Origin: Chamaecrista fasciculata
Taxonomy: Eukaryota > Streptophyta > Magnoliopsida > Fabales > Fabaceae
Assembly: GCA_003254925.1 (NCBI GenBank)
Contig: QANZ01022950.1
Location: forward strand, 32,291 to 96,290
Direction of reading: 5' to 3'
DNA length: 64,000 nucleotides
The position numbers and the translations under genes are program-made. Positions 1-11,939 of this stretch are shown here, in pieces. Under the pieces are notes generated by a model that did no database searches, had not been told where the DNA came from, and worked only from the letters and a program-made list of their open reading frames with translations. Within the stretch, counting starts at the first letter, position 1, and every line of letters starts with the position of its first letter.

Positions 1-420
1 CAATGAGTAAGCATATAATTTAGTATTTGAAAGATATACGAGTTGGCAACTCGATCTTTGAACGTCTAGTTTACACACTTTAGTTTTTGAAGGTCGTAAT
101 ACAATTTAGTCCCTTAAGCTCATTTTTTAGGATTAATTTGCAAGGATAAAATAACTTTTAGGGATAAAATGCAAGGATAATACAATGTATTGTTTTCACA
201 ATTTTCAGGCACTAAAGAGTGTAAATTATACTTTTAGGGATTGGGTTTTTAACTGGTGTACTTTTTGGGGACTATTTATCTTTTACACTTAAATCATTAT
301 AGACTATGCTGATTCTGTTCAGTCTCATGAATCCAAAGTTCCCTCTTCATTCAGGGTGAAACTGTATATCATCTCTGTGAATGTTCATCTTATTGACTCT
401 TTTATTGTGTCATAATGCAG
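1..420 (+). other. Intron of the PAT-like gene
   Basis: AT-rich sequence with no extended reading frame, ending in the acceptor TCATAATGCAG just before the first visible exon. I read it as the 3' part of an intron whose donor is outside the window. Positions 60-130 and 235-270 carry phrases such as 'agtttttgaa' and 'tttagtccctt', similar in style to the TIR elements elsewhere, so an old fragment may be present. Confidence 0.6.
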
Positions 421-1175
421 GGAATGAGAACGTATGACTACATCTTGGCCATGAAAGAAGAGAACCAAGCCATGGAGCTTGAGTCATTAGATGATTCTGA
501 TTTCTCTTCAGATGAGAGCACTGATTTTGATTCACCTGAAAAGCCAACACTGGTGTCAAGACTTCTATGCAAAAGCCAGAATCAGGTAAATAAATCAGAC
601 AAACCCGCATTTTCAGTTTTACATAATTTTTACACTGTAATCCACTTACCCTCTCTTTTTTCTTTTGTGTTGAATTTCAGAGCTCACATAGGTTATCTGT
701 TAGAATTGAAGGAGAAACTGAAACCAAACCAAGTTTCCATGTCAGCATTAATCCTTGGAAACTAATAAATTTGACCAGAGAGAAAGCTCTGCTTGCAGCT
801 GAGAAGGCTAGAGCAAGGCTTGTGAAGGAAAAGTCATTGGGGGAACATAATCCATTGAAACCTCTTCCACTGGAAACAAAATCTGGACCATTGATGGACG
901 CAAATAGGAATATGAGCAATACAGAATCTTTCATGTCAAAAGGAAAGATTCCAGAATCCCCAGGAAGGTTTTCAATTTCAAGCCCAAGAAGGAGACTTTC
1001 TGGCTCACCAACAGTGCTCTCTAACGTTTTGCCTTCACCAAAACACAAATACAGGAGCAGTTTTGATTTGAAGTTAACGGGAATATCGAGAGAGCTTGAA
1101 ACACATATTTCAAGGCAAGCTCTATGCTCAGTTATAAGCAAAGATGGAAGTGAACCCTCAACCAGTGTATTTTGA
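421..1175 (+). CDS. PAT18-like: Protein S-acyltransferase (DHHC-type, PAT18-like), C-terminal part only
   Basis: The last two coding exons are visible: 421-585 (after acceptor TAATGCAG) and 681-1175, joined in phase 0 across a 95-bp GT-AG intron. They encode 219 residues and a TGA stop. The first residues, GMRTYDYILAMKEENQAME, match the segment that follows the last membrane helix in plant DHHC palmitoyltransferases of the PAT18-22 group. These enzymes transfer palmitate to cysteines of membrane-associated proteins. The rest is a polar Ser/Asp-rich cytosolic tail with the conserved INPWKL block followed by LTREKALLAAEKARARL. The DHHC catalytic domain lies outside the window to the left, so catalytic residues cannot be checked. 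The gene converges on the polygalacturonase-like gene. The family call is firm; the choice of PAT18 over PAT21 or PAT22 rests on remembered synteny. Confidence 0.8.
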
Positions 1176-1990
1176 AAATGTTGATTCTCAGCCTTTGAGA
1201 TAGATTTGTTGATAAGTGCATTTCTTCATAGGCGTCTGTATGTTATATTGATTGATATCTTAAAATTTATTTATATACGGGATTGTTGAGCTTAATGCAC
1301 CTGTAAGTATAACTCCTTTGATCTATTCATTTGTTATGTGAAGGCAATCCTGTCATTTTCTCATGCTGCAAATCTCTATCCTTTTTTTTTTTGTATAAGC
1401 CATGAGTATCTCTACCTATTCATTTTATTACAGGTGCATTATTAAGTCTCCAACTCAAGACTCTTAGTTAAACTAAATTAACCACCAACATATAATTAAA
1501 GGCTTGGTGATTAAAAATTTCTCTTTTGAGCCCATACATACTGTGTTTTCCTCTGTTTACTAGAGAACTATTAAAGCAACTAACAATAATTAATGTCAGA
1601 AAAGCCAAAACCTCAGTCTTCTGCTGCGGAATCTCCAATATCATTGACAAAACAGAACAAAATCATATAACTTAAAATTGCTTTTGAATCAATGAAACAT
1701 ACAATTTTCAATTTTTTTTTTTGGGAAAGCCATATGTAGCTAGAAAAACAGACATGAAATCATTCAACCTCCTATTTCTGATAATCACTCAATTATTTGT
1801 TACTGCACACAAATTACAAGAAACAATCATCTCTCAGTATCATTCCCGATCTACAACCAACCACAGAAGATCAGCAACTCCTATCATCAACTCATGTCAG
1901 GTGATATTTTTCCTGTTGAAAAAAGGCACCAATCAAAATTCAGCTCTAATTGAAACTTTCATAGCAAGAGCTATAAAATTTCCTTAATTT
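1176..1990. other. Intergenic region between convergent genes
   Basis: AT-rich stretch between the stop codons of two convergent genes. It must contain both 3' UTRs and polyadenylation sites. I see no convincing reading frame or repeat in it. Confidence 0.6.
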
Positions 1991-4498
1991 TTACCAAGAC
2001 ATCAACGAAGCATCTCTGTGTTCATTGCTTGTACTCCGCAAGTGACTCGATAAATCATAACAGTCTGAACAATGCTCAGGGAATATATTCTCCTTGAGAG
2101 GCTCACATGTTTTTGGGAAAACCAAGTCAGAATATCCTTTAACGTAAGAGCATTTCCATGGGTAGCTTGAGCTCACATTGAGGGTAATGTTGAATAAGCA
2201 GATGTTCTTAAAGCTGTCATCTTTTATACCCTCCATTAGCCCTGCACGTTTAATTTTTTCTCCTATCACGTCCTTGAAAGTGATCCTCTCTATAACAGGT
2301 AAAGCATTTGGATCAAAAGATTCATCTGGGTGATCTCCATATTGACCGGTGAATCTGAAAGCGATATCTACATTAGACAATGTCATGTTAGAGATATAGA
2401 CATTTCTAACATAACCACCCCTTCCAGGAGATGTCTTTATTCTGATTCCAGTATATGAACTAAAAAAGTGAATGTTTTCTGCATGAACATGTGATACTCC
2501 TCCTGACATCTCGCTTCCTATCGCTATTCCAGCACTTGTTTGAGTTTTTCCGACGAGCCTATGAATGATAATATTTGTGCTGGGACGGCCGAATGCAATG
2601 CCATACTCATCCCAACCGCTTTTGATAGCAATCAGATCATCACCAGTGCTTATATAACAGTCTTCAATGCAAACATGATCAGAAGAGTCTGGAAGACCAT
2701 TCAAAAGTTATATGTAAGAATTCTATGGTTTTAACCATATATGCAAAAACATAGAATGTTGTGTTTTGTTCAAGTTCATGAGGAATTTATAGCTAGACTA
2801 GAACTTGATATCATCATTCAAGCTACATCAAGCATTAGATATATGTTTGGATCTTGGTATATGAAACTTGTTGGTTAGAATTACATAAAGAGTAATTAAT
2901 AACTGGGAGGTCAGAGAAGGAAGCTGACCCGGATCAATGCCGTCTGTGTTTGGTGAATCAAGAGGAGCAAGGATTGTGACATTCTGAACTGTAACTTGGC
3001 TGTTCATCCAGAAAAACAGTCTCAAATCTGCCCCTAATCATGAAGCTTCACTATTGCACAATTTTAAAAAGCAATTGAAAGCACACTAACAAGTTCAGCA
3101 AATTATGAAGGAAACTTAAACTCATTCCTTCTATAAGGGACCAACCTGCAATATACAGGGTGAATCGTCCAAAATGGTGAATTCAAGAAGGTCAAATTAG
3201 ATATAAGAACCCCAGTAGAATTCATCAACTCCACCAAATGAGGACGTGTATAGTCCAGGGTTTTATTCCTGAACCTGCTCCACCAGATGCTGCCTTGACC
3301 GTCGATAGTCCCATTATTACCTTCATTGAGACACCAAAGGCATTAACAAAAAAAATACATATATAAGAAAGGTAAATCTTTAACATTACCAATACCAAGT
3401 TCTGAAATACCAACCTGTTATTATCACATCAGTCAAATTGCGTCCAAAAATGAGGCTTTTGTGCCTTCCACCTGGTAACTCTCTTCCTCGGCCATATGAT
3501 GGTAGAGGATCAACAACAGGCCAATCATCAGAATTCTGTAACAAGCAAGATACACCATTGGATTCAATTCGTGAACAATATCGACTAATTTTTAACATTA
3601 GAAAGCAATCAGCAACTACTAATTTCTTTCCTGCATCACATCATGTTATTTATCAACAACAGCTCACCGTTGATCCAAGAATGATGGCATCCTTGTCCAG
3701 CCACAAAGTTAGATGACTAATGAGATCGAAACTTCCGGTTAACCACCGGCCGGCCGGGACAAAGAGCTTGGCTCCACCTTTGTCTGCAAATGAATTTAGA
3801 TAGAAGATGGCATTCTGAAACGCTTTAGTATTGAGAGTAACCCCATCTCCTACTGCGCCGAATTCGGTAATGCTGACACTATGAGGTCGAACTTCCTCTG
3901 AATTTGTGTGCTTGCAGCGTGAGCTGCTGCTCCACACTGTCCATGGGCTACAACTGAACAATGCAAGTACAAGAAGCACATTCGCCACCTGAAAAACAAA
4001 CGTTTAAGAAGTAATTTTAACACTATAATGCTGAAAATGAAAAGAAGAAATTAGATGTGGCAACTAAACTAAAGTGCATCTCAATGTTCTGAAATTCAAG
4101 CTCTAGAATCCAACCTAGATAGAGTTTAATAGACAATCCCCACAGATTCATGCAGTATATCTCAAATAAAGGAGATGAAAAATCTACAGCGATCAGCTAC
4201 ATTTTACCCAAAACAGTTAGTAAAGCAAGGAGAGGTTGAAATATCACCAGAAGAACAAAAAAACAAGACTAATCACCACCACCTAGTTTACCACTATGCT
4301 TGTTAACTCAGATCTTTACAGAATTTTAGTATTTTGTAAACTCTGATCTTTCTCAAGATGTTTGGTTTAGATCTTACTGAACTAGTGAGCTATGCGGGAA
4401 GTGATAGCAGCAAGAATGTAGAAAAGAGGAGAAGAAGGAAAGAGTAAATAATTAGGAGAGATTGAGTGGAGAGAAGTTACTATTGAAGGTCTCCTCAT
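1991..4498 (-). CDS. Polygalacturonase-like glycoside hydrolase family 28 protein
   Basis: Six exons join in frame: 4498-4481 (MRRPSI), 3988-3668, 3535-3415, 3320-3146, 2999-2929 and 2688-1991, giving 467 residues. The tiny first exon is inferred, because the 3988 exon starts at an acceptor (TTTTTCAG) with no ATG, and phase-0 splicing from 4481 gives a normal signal peptide (residues 1-28). GH28 enzymes cut the alpha-1,4 galacturonan of cell-wall pectin. Visible motifs are NTDGIDPD (229-236), TGDD (250-253) and RIKTSPGRGG (318-327). The usual GHG motif with the catalytic-region histidine is replaced by IGSEMSGG (292-299), as in the divergent 'probable polygalacturonase' clade, so canonical endo-polygalacturonase activity is doubtful. 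It converges with the PAT gene. Domain identity is secure; the first exon less so. Confidence 0.88.
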
Positions 4499-6090
4499 AT
4501 GAATGAGATCCGGCTTTCCCTTTTGACCCAGAAAACCTTACTAGAGTCTTTTTCAACGACCTTCTGAAAAAGGCTTGAGGGCAAAAGAAAGCAAGAAAGG
4601 AAGAGTAAGGAAGTAGAAGAAGAAGTAGAAGTAGAAGAAGAAGAGTTTAGAGGTATAATTTGCGATCGAATTTCCCAGGAAGGTAGCAATATGCAAGTGT
4701 GATTGGATGGGTCATTGAAAGAGCCACCACCACCCAAGTAAAATCATTGAAGGTCACTGTGCCTGCCCGCCAAAAATCTAGCAGTAGGACCCCCCCTTTT
4801 GCTTCTAAACACCTTCACTATGTCCCTCTTTCTCTCTCTTCTTTCTCTTTCTCTCTCTCTTCTTCCTTATGCTTCTGTAGCCCAAATTGGAAGAAACCCA
4901 GAAAGCCACCGAGAGCCTCAAGGAAATAGGCAGCTCAGTGATTTTCAAGATGGGACTTTCTTAAGGTATGAATGAACCCAAAACCAGAAGGATCGTTTGA
5001 TTTTGTGTTCTGCCACCGGTTTTCTTTATTGCTAATGCTAGAAAACACTGACAGTGACTTCCGATTTACACAGACAGTTACAGAATTTTGCAAGTTAAAA
5101 ATGGTTCACACTGAATCTAGTAGCTTTGCATGGAGCAACCTATGTCTCTTTGTCTCAATTTTTTAATTTTCTAGTCCCTGAGTTCTGTCAAAAGCTCTTA
5201 TATTTTTTATTTTTATTTTTTACACACCGTCACTGCTAATCATTTGCACCCTGTGTTTTGTCTCTTTTCATTCTACTCAGATTCATTCAATGAAGAATTG
5301 ATTTTTCTACTGGGGGTGAATTTTTTATTATATTTTTTTTTACTGCTTGAAGATTTTAACACAAACAAGCACACTAGTGAATAGTGATGACTGATGAGGC
5401 ATCAGAAGTTTCAATCCATACAAGGAACAATAGGACAGTGACAAAAGTAAACCATAAAAAAGCAAAACCGGTTTCTGAATATAGGGAAGTGGGAGTGTCA
5501 GGAAACTCCATGGCTCACAAGGTGGAACAGCGAAACGTCGTCGTGTAGCCATGGAGTCTCTGATGAGTGACCAAAACTATCTTGGCTGTAACAAAGCTCA
5601 CTGTTTTGTTTTGTTCCTACTATAAAGCTGGAATTTTTATTTTATTTTAATACTTTTTTTACGCCATTGGACCGAAATAAACTTCGTCGCATAATGACCA
5701 CCCACTAAATAATAAATCACTTTAGGATTCGTCGTTTCTTCACCGTCTTCATCCTCGTCTTAATGCCTATTGAGTTTCTAGTATTATCCCTTTCAGACTG
5801 CTTTTTTGCTCTAGTGAATGAAAATAATTGTATATGCAATACAATATTTAATTTGTTCCAAATTGATTGATTCGACGCACTAATCGCTCTGTATCCAAAG
5901 TCAAAACACTGTAGATGATTATTAAGATCAACGTTTATAAAATTGGACCGGACATTGAACCGGGTGAAGTAGGAATTCAATAATTCAACTAAGATCAGAT
6001 CGTTAATAATTAAATAAATTAAAAATAATATATTTAATTTAAAATAATAAAAATATACTAATCAATATTAAAAATATTTAATTTTATTTA
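4499..6090. other. Intergenic region upstream of the GH28 gene
   Basis: Contains the 5' UTR and promoter of the minus-strand GH28 gene. 4590-4650 is purine-rich (agaagaagtagaag), which is CT-rich in the sense of that gene. A plus-strand pyrimidine tract at 4823-4870 is followed by AAG|GTATGAATG near 4964, which could be the leader exon of an unseen plus-strand transcript; nothing coding follows. 5600-6090 is AT-rich without structure. Confidence 0.5.
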
Positions 6091-6094
6091 AACT

Positions 6095-6715
6095 TGAATG
6101 AGTAAGAATGTACGTGATACATCACTATTTGGGCGTACCCCTAATAGACATTCGCTCCAAGCATCTTTTCCTCTCATAACTCTCTGGAGCGCACTTGAAC
6201 CAGTCAAATGCCCCTCAGTGTATTTCGGGGCGACCGTGGTCCAACCAAGAACATGGCGCTCGCCCTCAACATGACATGCAATCATCCACGATTGCCTTGC
6301 TCCGCAATTCTCGGTCTCCATCACTCTCGCTGGTGGAGATCGTGGGCCATGGACTTGGTCAGACCCACGTTCTTTAGTCCTCTGGCGCCCGCCCTCTAAC
6401 GACACATGCAATCACCCACGATTGCTTTGCTCCGCAATTCCCGGACTCCACCACTCTCGCTGGTGGAGATCATGCTCGACAACATGGTGCGCACCGCGCG
6501 CTGGCCACCACTCTTCGCTCTGCTCTATAAATAGAGCTCAACCCAGCAGTTAAAGGTTAGCTACTCTTTACACACTAGAATTCTCTTACTCTCACATCTC
6601 TCAAATACTAACTTGCGCGTCGGAGTATTCTTCGCAGAGCCCCCTGTGAAGTCTTTGTAGGTACTTGGACATTCAAGCCTTGCTCTTGCAGCCCACTTAT
6701 TTGAACTAGGTAAGC
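6095..6715 (+). mobile_element. LTR-like fragment with TATA box (probable solo or truncated LTR)
   Basis: An island of higher GC content in AT-rich DNA. A TATA box, CTATAAATAG (6525-6534), is followed by a pyrimidine-rich putative transcript start and the phrase ACTTGCGCGTCGGAGTATTC (about 6610-6632), which resembles the conserved R/U5 segment of many plant Ty3/gypsy LTRs. An imperfect duplication of about 85 bp at a 120-bp offset (about 6268-6350 and 6388-6470) lies upstream, as often seen in LTR U3 regions. No primer-binding site, internal domain or clear target-site duplication was found, so the ends are approximate. Confidence 0.5.
6525..6534 (+). promoter_or_regulatory. TATA box of the LTR-like fragment
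   Basis: CTATAAATAG matches the plant TATA consensus and lies about 30 bp upstream of a pyrimidine-rich stretch where transcription could start. It would be the promoter of the retrotransposon remnant. Confidence 0.55.
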
Positions 6716-8461
6716 TCGTACGTTTTCTAGTTTATCAGTAAGAATTAAAAGGATAAACGATTAAATATTAAAGTGAAAACTGTCAAATAGCTTATTATTT
6801 TGAGTCTAAATTTAATAAGAAAAAAAATCCTTTAAAAAAAATATCATTTTAATCCTAAAAAGTAACAAAAAAAAAATGAATAAAAAAACTCTGAACCGGT
6901 TCAGAGCGGTTTCCCAGTTTTTGACCAATTTATCCAGTTGTTGACCGATTCGGTATATCAGCGATTCTCTAGCTAACTCGGACTGGACTACTATCCGATT
7001 TCTTGTTCAGCTAGTGTGGTCTGATTTTCACAACAGTGATTAAGATATTGTTGTTTTGAAAAGAAAAACACGTTAACTAAGGCAATTAATTTGTATTTAA
7101 TCAGTGCTACACAAGTGTCTTTTACACGTCATGACTCATGTGTATATATAATTTTGGTTGCCGTTCTTTTTTACGTGAGACCATCGTACAAGATGAAACT
7201 CTCTAATAACTAATAAGCATAACATAAGACAAAACGAAAATTAACAAAGGGAAAAGGAAAAGAGGAGGGAGAAAAGCAAAAAATAAAATAAAAAAAATAA
7301 AAAGGACAAGTCCTAAGATTGTGCTTTCGACCAAAGGGAATGCAGTGTGTATGGGTTAAGTAATTAGGACAAGAAGAAAGGCAGTCAAATTGCTTTAGCG
7401 TTAGAAAAATGAAGGATTATGTTTGATTTTGGTGTGAAAAATATCATGAACTAATAGTACTAATAATCAATTGTTAAGAAAAAATGTGTCTACAAAGAGG
7501 GGGACAAGGCCCAAGAACAGACAATATCAGAGACACAAAGTTTGGTCATAATCCCATTCTGTGGCATGTGCGAGAAGGTAAAGTTAAGGTTTCAAAGGCA
7601 GGTATCCTATGCGCAATAAACCAAGCAATTGCTTAAATCTATATTCAGTTATTCACAATTCATTTGTTCGGAAAAGGAAAACTGTATTTCCAGTTTTCCA
7701 CGTTCAAACATCTATTTAATGAATAATATAATTGCAATGCTGTATCTCCATTCCATGTACAAACTCAACAACCCTCATTAATTACAGCCAACTAGCCAAG
7801 AATTTATAGCCTTCCGCTCTTATCAATGCTTATTTATTTATTTATTTGCCCTTTTTTTCCACCGGTTTATATAGTAATTTTGCAATAGATTTGCGCAGTT
7901 GACTTGGTACTTAATACTGTAGTTGATTAATTGTTTTCGTTACGTTAATATAATACCTATGATTTATAATGATGGTACTTATGCATAAGCAATGATATAT
8001 TAAATTTCTTAAAAAATGTGGTTATCATTTGGCAAAGCCTCGTTCTTATGATGTGGATCTTATAGTTGACAAAATGAGGGATTAGACCTAACGCGATCTC
8101 ATTCTGTCTATTCATCCCCACAAATTTCGATCTGTAATTAATTATATTATACAAAATGATATTTAGCAACAACCCACTTGGGTATTTTGAGGTGGCGCTA
8201 AAGCCATGGACTACGTAACGTCAATTATATTAATGATGCAGGTATAATTAATGACTGTGATGTACACAAGTCATAGTTTTTTTCTTAAATATATACGCAC
8301 AAGCAATCATATGTATTGGTAAATATTTCTATTATTGATAAATTTGAGTTTTCTAATCATATTTTAAAAATCACCTCTAATTTAATAGTAACAGAGTAGT
8401 GGACGACTAAATTCACTACAAGTGATTTAACATACTGAACTCTGGCTTGATAAAGCATATA
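6716..8461. other. AT-rich intergenic DNA without recognisable genes
   Basis: No supported reading frame. The segment near 6893-7025 contains degenerate 'aaccggttcag / gaccgattcgg' phrases like those at 37240-37700 and 50570-50720, a diverged dispersed repeat of unknown class. Confidence 0.5.
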
Positions 8462-8470
8462 TATTTTAAA

Positions 8471-9011
8471 GGCAAAAGACTTTTTCGTGCCCTAATGTTT
8501 GTGGTGATTTTCAGTTATGTCTTCAATATTTCATTTGTGTCAATTGTGCTCCCAATATGAAACGTTAGTTTCAATTATGCCACCAATTTTGACTAAATGT
8601 TGATGTGTCAATTTTTTTTACTTGTGTGTTAATTTTTTGTTCTGAATTGAATATGTGGCAAGATGACTGGATAAATAAAAAATCCCTGATTTATTTTTTA
8701 TCCACCATGACATTTCTTACATGGTATAAGGCTTGCGAAGATGAAGATGAAGATGTCAAAAAAATTTCAGGGTAGTAATTTTTTGGTTTAGATAATGGAA
8801 ATCCACGTAGGAAATGCCATAGTGAATATAAAAAGATGTTTTATTTATCCAGACATCTTACCACATATTCAATTTAGAACAAAAAATTGACACACAAGTA
8901 AAATTGGGGGTATAGTTAAAATTAATGTTGGCACAACTGACACAAATAAAATGTTAGAGGCATAACTGAAAATCAAAGCAAACGTTAGGGGCACGAAAGG
9001 GTCTTTTTGCC
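8471..9011. mobile_element. Non-autonomous Mutator-like (MULE) TIR element, family 1
   Basis: Begins GGCAAAAGACTTTTTCGTGC and ends with its inverted complement GGCACGAAAGGGTCTTTTTGCC. It is flanked by perfect 9-bp direct repeats TATTTTAAA (8462-8470 and 9012-9020). A 9-bp target-site duplication is the hallmark of Mutator-type transposition. The inverted arms extend inward for over 200 bp. No transposase is encoded. It shares its ends and internal phrases (gaagatgaagatgtc) with the elements at 17124-18593 and 18608-19165. Confidence 0.85.
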
Positions 9012-9020
9012 TATTTTAAA

Positions 9021-10190
9021 TAAATATATGAAATCATGATTGATATTTAACTTTGCATTTAAATTTTGAACTACCTTCCAACAAGAAAGTCTGAAAGTGA
9101 TATGATCCACTAATTTATATTTGAACCAAATCTTGCTTTCGCACGAGAAATTATTAAATCGTTCCCACATAGTACCTTTCCCAGACGGATACACCCGCTT
9201 TATTATTCAAATACTTAAGAGTCTATGACTAACGACTTGGTTCAAATTTACATATCACGGTGGAACAAGCGTCATTGGCATTATTAATAAATTGTCATCT
9301 AGCTAACTCATCTTACAAGCTAAACATAAATAAATTTTGCTTCATCACATTACGTGAATGATACATACCCTCAACCAAATTGTACGTACACTTGTTATAC
9401 TCTCATATGAAAGTTTTTAAAACAAGATACATATATAATATATAATAAAAATTAAGGGCCTCTGATCTTATCTAAATTCCAAATATGATATTATGATAAT
9501 TTGTATAGCTCGCGTACCTACCATTGTCTTATTAGTTAAAGTATCATGTAAATAGGGCCTGCATTGTTATGTGCTATTTATTTATTTATTTATTTTTTTC
9601 CAAATATTCCAGTTTTATTTTATTTTTCTCTTTTTGAGATGTTATTTTCCACTTTGAAATTTTTATTCCCTAATATCCCCTCAATATTTTATGGACCACA
9701 TAAGAAAAGGCGACAATTACATTGATAACAAACAAGTAACAACATAGACGATGAAGGATGCGCATTATATTGCGCATCAGTATTCAGTACTGTATTTCTT
9801 AGTGCAACGTATTTATCAACGCTTTCCATAAAATATTCGACATCTTGAATCACCATGCTTGAGTGTTAGATATACATACAAATAAACCACTATCCACCAC
9901 CAAACACAGCACTGCAAAACCACTATCCAGTATTTCAAATTGAAATCATCAAAATACTCAGTTCTTGTAATATTTATTTTATTCATATAGACTTCGATTC
10001 GGATAGAAAGTAAATAAATTCAAGTGTTGACATTTAAAAACTTTATGAATAAATATAATAATTAATAACTGAACTTTATGTATAAATAATTTCATAATTA
10101 TGAAAATAAAAAGTTAAGTATCTTATATATATTAAACTAAGTTGATGATGCTTTAATATTTATGATTAAGACCAAAGTCTCAAATGTTGG
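9021..10190. other. AT-rich intergenic DNA without recognisable genes
   Basis: I see no reading frame, RNA gene or clear repeat boundary here. Confidence 0.5.
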
Positions 10191-10198
10191 TCTATTGG

Positions 10199-10662
10199 AT
10201 AGGTTTTAAATCAATCTCTTATTTTTTATTTGTTTCATATTAGTTCTACATTATTTTATATTGTTTCAAATTGATCCAAACATACTTTCGAGACGCGATT
10301 TGACCTTATTTGTTAGCGATCTTAACTAAGTAGAGAAATTAAAAAACTCTTCAAGAATAAACACATAATTTCGAAATTGTCGTATTCAGACTTGAAACGA
10401 GAGAACTATCACCAACTTCACTTGTTTTATTAGAAAATGAGTTACTTGCTTTCAGAACTCGAGTTGACTACTTCGTTTATTGATAGTCTCAAAGTATTCG
10501 TGAAAAAAAACTTGGTAATTTTTTATTTGTCACATTCGAGTTTGAAATGAGAGAAATGTGTCCACTTTCAATATTTTTGGGACCGAATCGAAACACTAAG
10601 AAAATATATGATCAATATGAAATAAATAGAAGATAAGAGACCAATTTGAAATCCATCCCTAT
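10199..10662. mobile_element. Probable long-TIR element (family related to 43825-44334)
   Basis: The left arm (ataggttttaaatcaatctc) is inverted at the right end (gagaccaatttgaaatccat). Internal phrases such as 'cgagtttgaaatgagag' and 'tttgaccttatttgttag' recur in the element at 43825-44334. No exact target-site duplication was found, so the boundaries are approximate. Confidence 0.55.
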
Positions 10663-10818
10663 GGCTATATATATAGAAACCAATTTGACACATTGACTTT
10701 TGTTTTATTTAAATGATCGTTGACTATGAGTGTTACCTAACCATTTGTATGATGTAACTTGTAAGTGTCATTATACGAGGCTTGGGAGTTGGGACTGTTA
10801 GGTACTCCCTCCGGTGTA

Positions 10819-11092
10819 CTCCCTCCGGTTCATATATTTGATGTTTAAAGTAAATATACACAGATTAAGGAAATGATTAGCTCACCTAGAATGAAAAGAA
10901 TAATGAGATAAAAAGGCTAAATTATCCCTATTAAATTACTTGGGAAATGTTTATACATTTATGACTATACTATATAATATAATAGGGATAAAATGGTAAA
11001 CAAATAATTAATGTTCTCTTGAATTTATAAAATATCAAATATTTTAAAATAAAAATTACTCTCTAAAACATCATATTCAGAACCGAAGGGAG
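10819..11092. mobile_element. Stowaway-type (Tc1/mariner) MITE
   Basis: Ends are CTCCCTCCGGTTC and GAACCGAAGGGAG, matching the Stowaway consensus terminus. TA dinucleotides flank both sides (10817-10818 and 11093-11094). The terminal 14 bp is duplicated at the left end (TACTCCCTCCGGTG at 10803-10816). Length is 274 bp and no protein is encoded, as expected for a MITE. Confidence 0.85.
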
Positions 11093-11520
11093 TACATGCG
11101 TACAGCCGATCACAATCGAGTGTGATCAAAAGGGTATACACTTAAATTTGGCACATTGCCTAATGCCTACTACTCTCATGTATATTTTGTTATTTTACGT
11201 GTTTAAAAGGTTTAGGTATTTTAATTAATATGAATATTTGATTGACATTTGTATTTATCTAGTTTGTATATAGTTGTGATGTGTTTGAATAGGGTATGAA
11301 TAAACTTAAATTTTACCAGATTTAATCAAACCAAACTTAAAATAAAATTGATTAAAGTTGGTAGCTAATTAATTGTTTCAATTTGTTGAGAATTTTAAGA
11401 GTTCAATGTGAATTGATTTATTTATTTCTTTATTAGATTATAATAGATAACATTTAAACAACACTGATTAAATATCAAACATTTATAATATAAAGTTATA
11501 AGTATTTTAAAATAAAATTA

Positions 11521-11917
11521 AAGGTAAATTACACTTTGGTACCCTATAGTTTGACCTTATTTCACTTTGGTACCCTGTTTGAAACTTGACACTTTAGTAC
11601 CCTGTAGTATTCTCCATTAACACTTTGGTACGCTTTGGAGCTATTTTGTAATTTTAACCATAATAAATTTTTAAAAAAATTACATATTGACCCCAATTTT
11701 TTAAAATTTTTTCATTTTAGTCCTTAGATATTATGTATCCAAGGACCTATTTATAATATTTTAAAAATTTTTTGGAGTCAATATGTAATTTTTGCAAAAT
11801 TTGTTATGGTTAAAATTACAAAATAGCTCCAAAGGATACCAAAGTGTTAATGGGAAATACCACAGGGTACCAAAGTGTCAAGTTTCAAACCACAGGATAC
11901 CAAAGTGTAATTTACTC
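11521..11917. mobile_element. Foldback Mutator-like element, family 2 ('ggtaccctgt' TIR)
   Basis: The whole 397 bp is close to one inverted repeat: the left arm has repeated 'cactttggtaccct' modules and the right arm has 'ataccaaagtg'. Perfect 9-bp direct repeats ATAAAATTA lie at 11512-11520 and 11918-11926. The element at 19189-19615 is a second copy. No coding capacity. Confidence 0.8.
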
Positions 11918-11939
11918 ATAAAATTAATATAACAGAACA

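Noticed and set aside
3986-3988. GTG start of the GH28 gene at 3988
   Set aside because: It directly follows a splice acceptor (TTTTTCAG). An upstream ATG exon at 4481-4498 in phase is more plausible.
4495-4737. Minus-strand 80-codon frame with Ser-rich run
   Set aside because: Falls in the inferred 5' UTR of the GH28 gene; the serine run reflects the CT-rich leader.
5340-5552. Minus-strand 70-codon frame starting MATRRRFAVPPCEPW
   Set aside because: No domain, no splice-linked partner and an unremarkable hydrophobic composition in AT-rich DNA; not supported as a gene.
6088-6411. Minus-strand 107-codon frame (MHVSLEGGRQRTKER...)
   Set aside because: Lies in the LTR-like fragment and crosses its internal duplication; a by-product of higher GC content.
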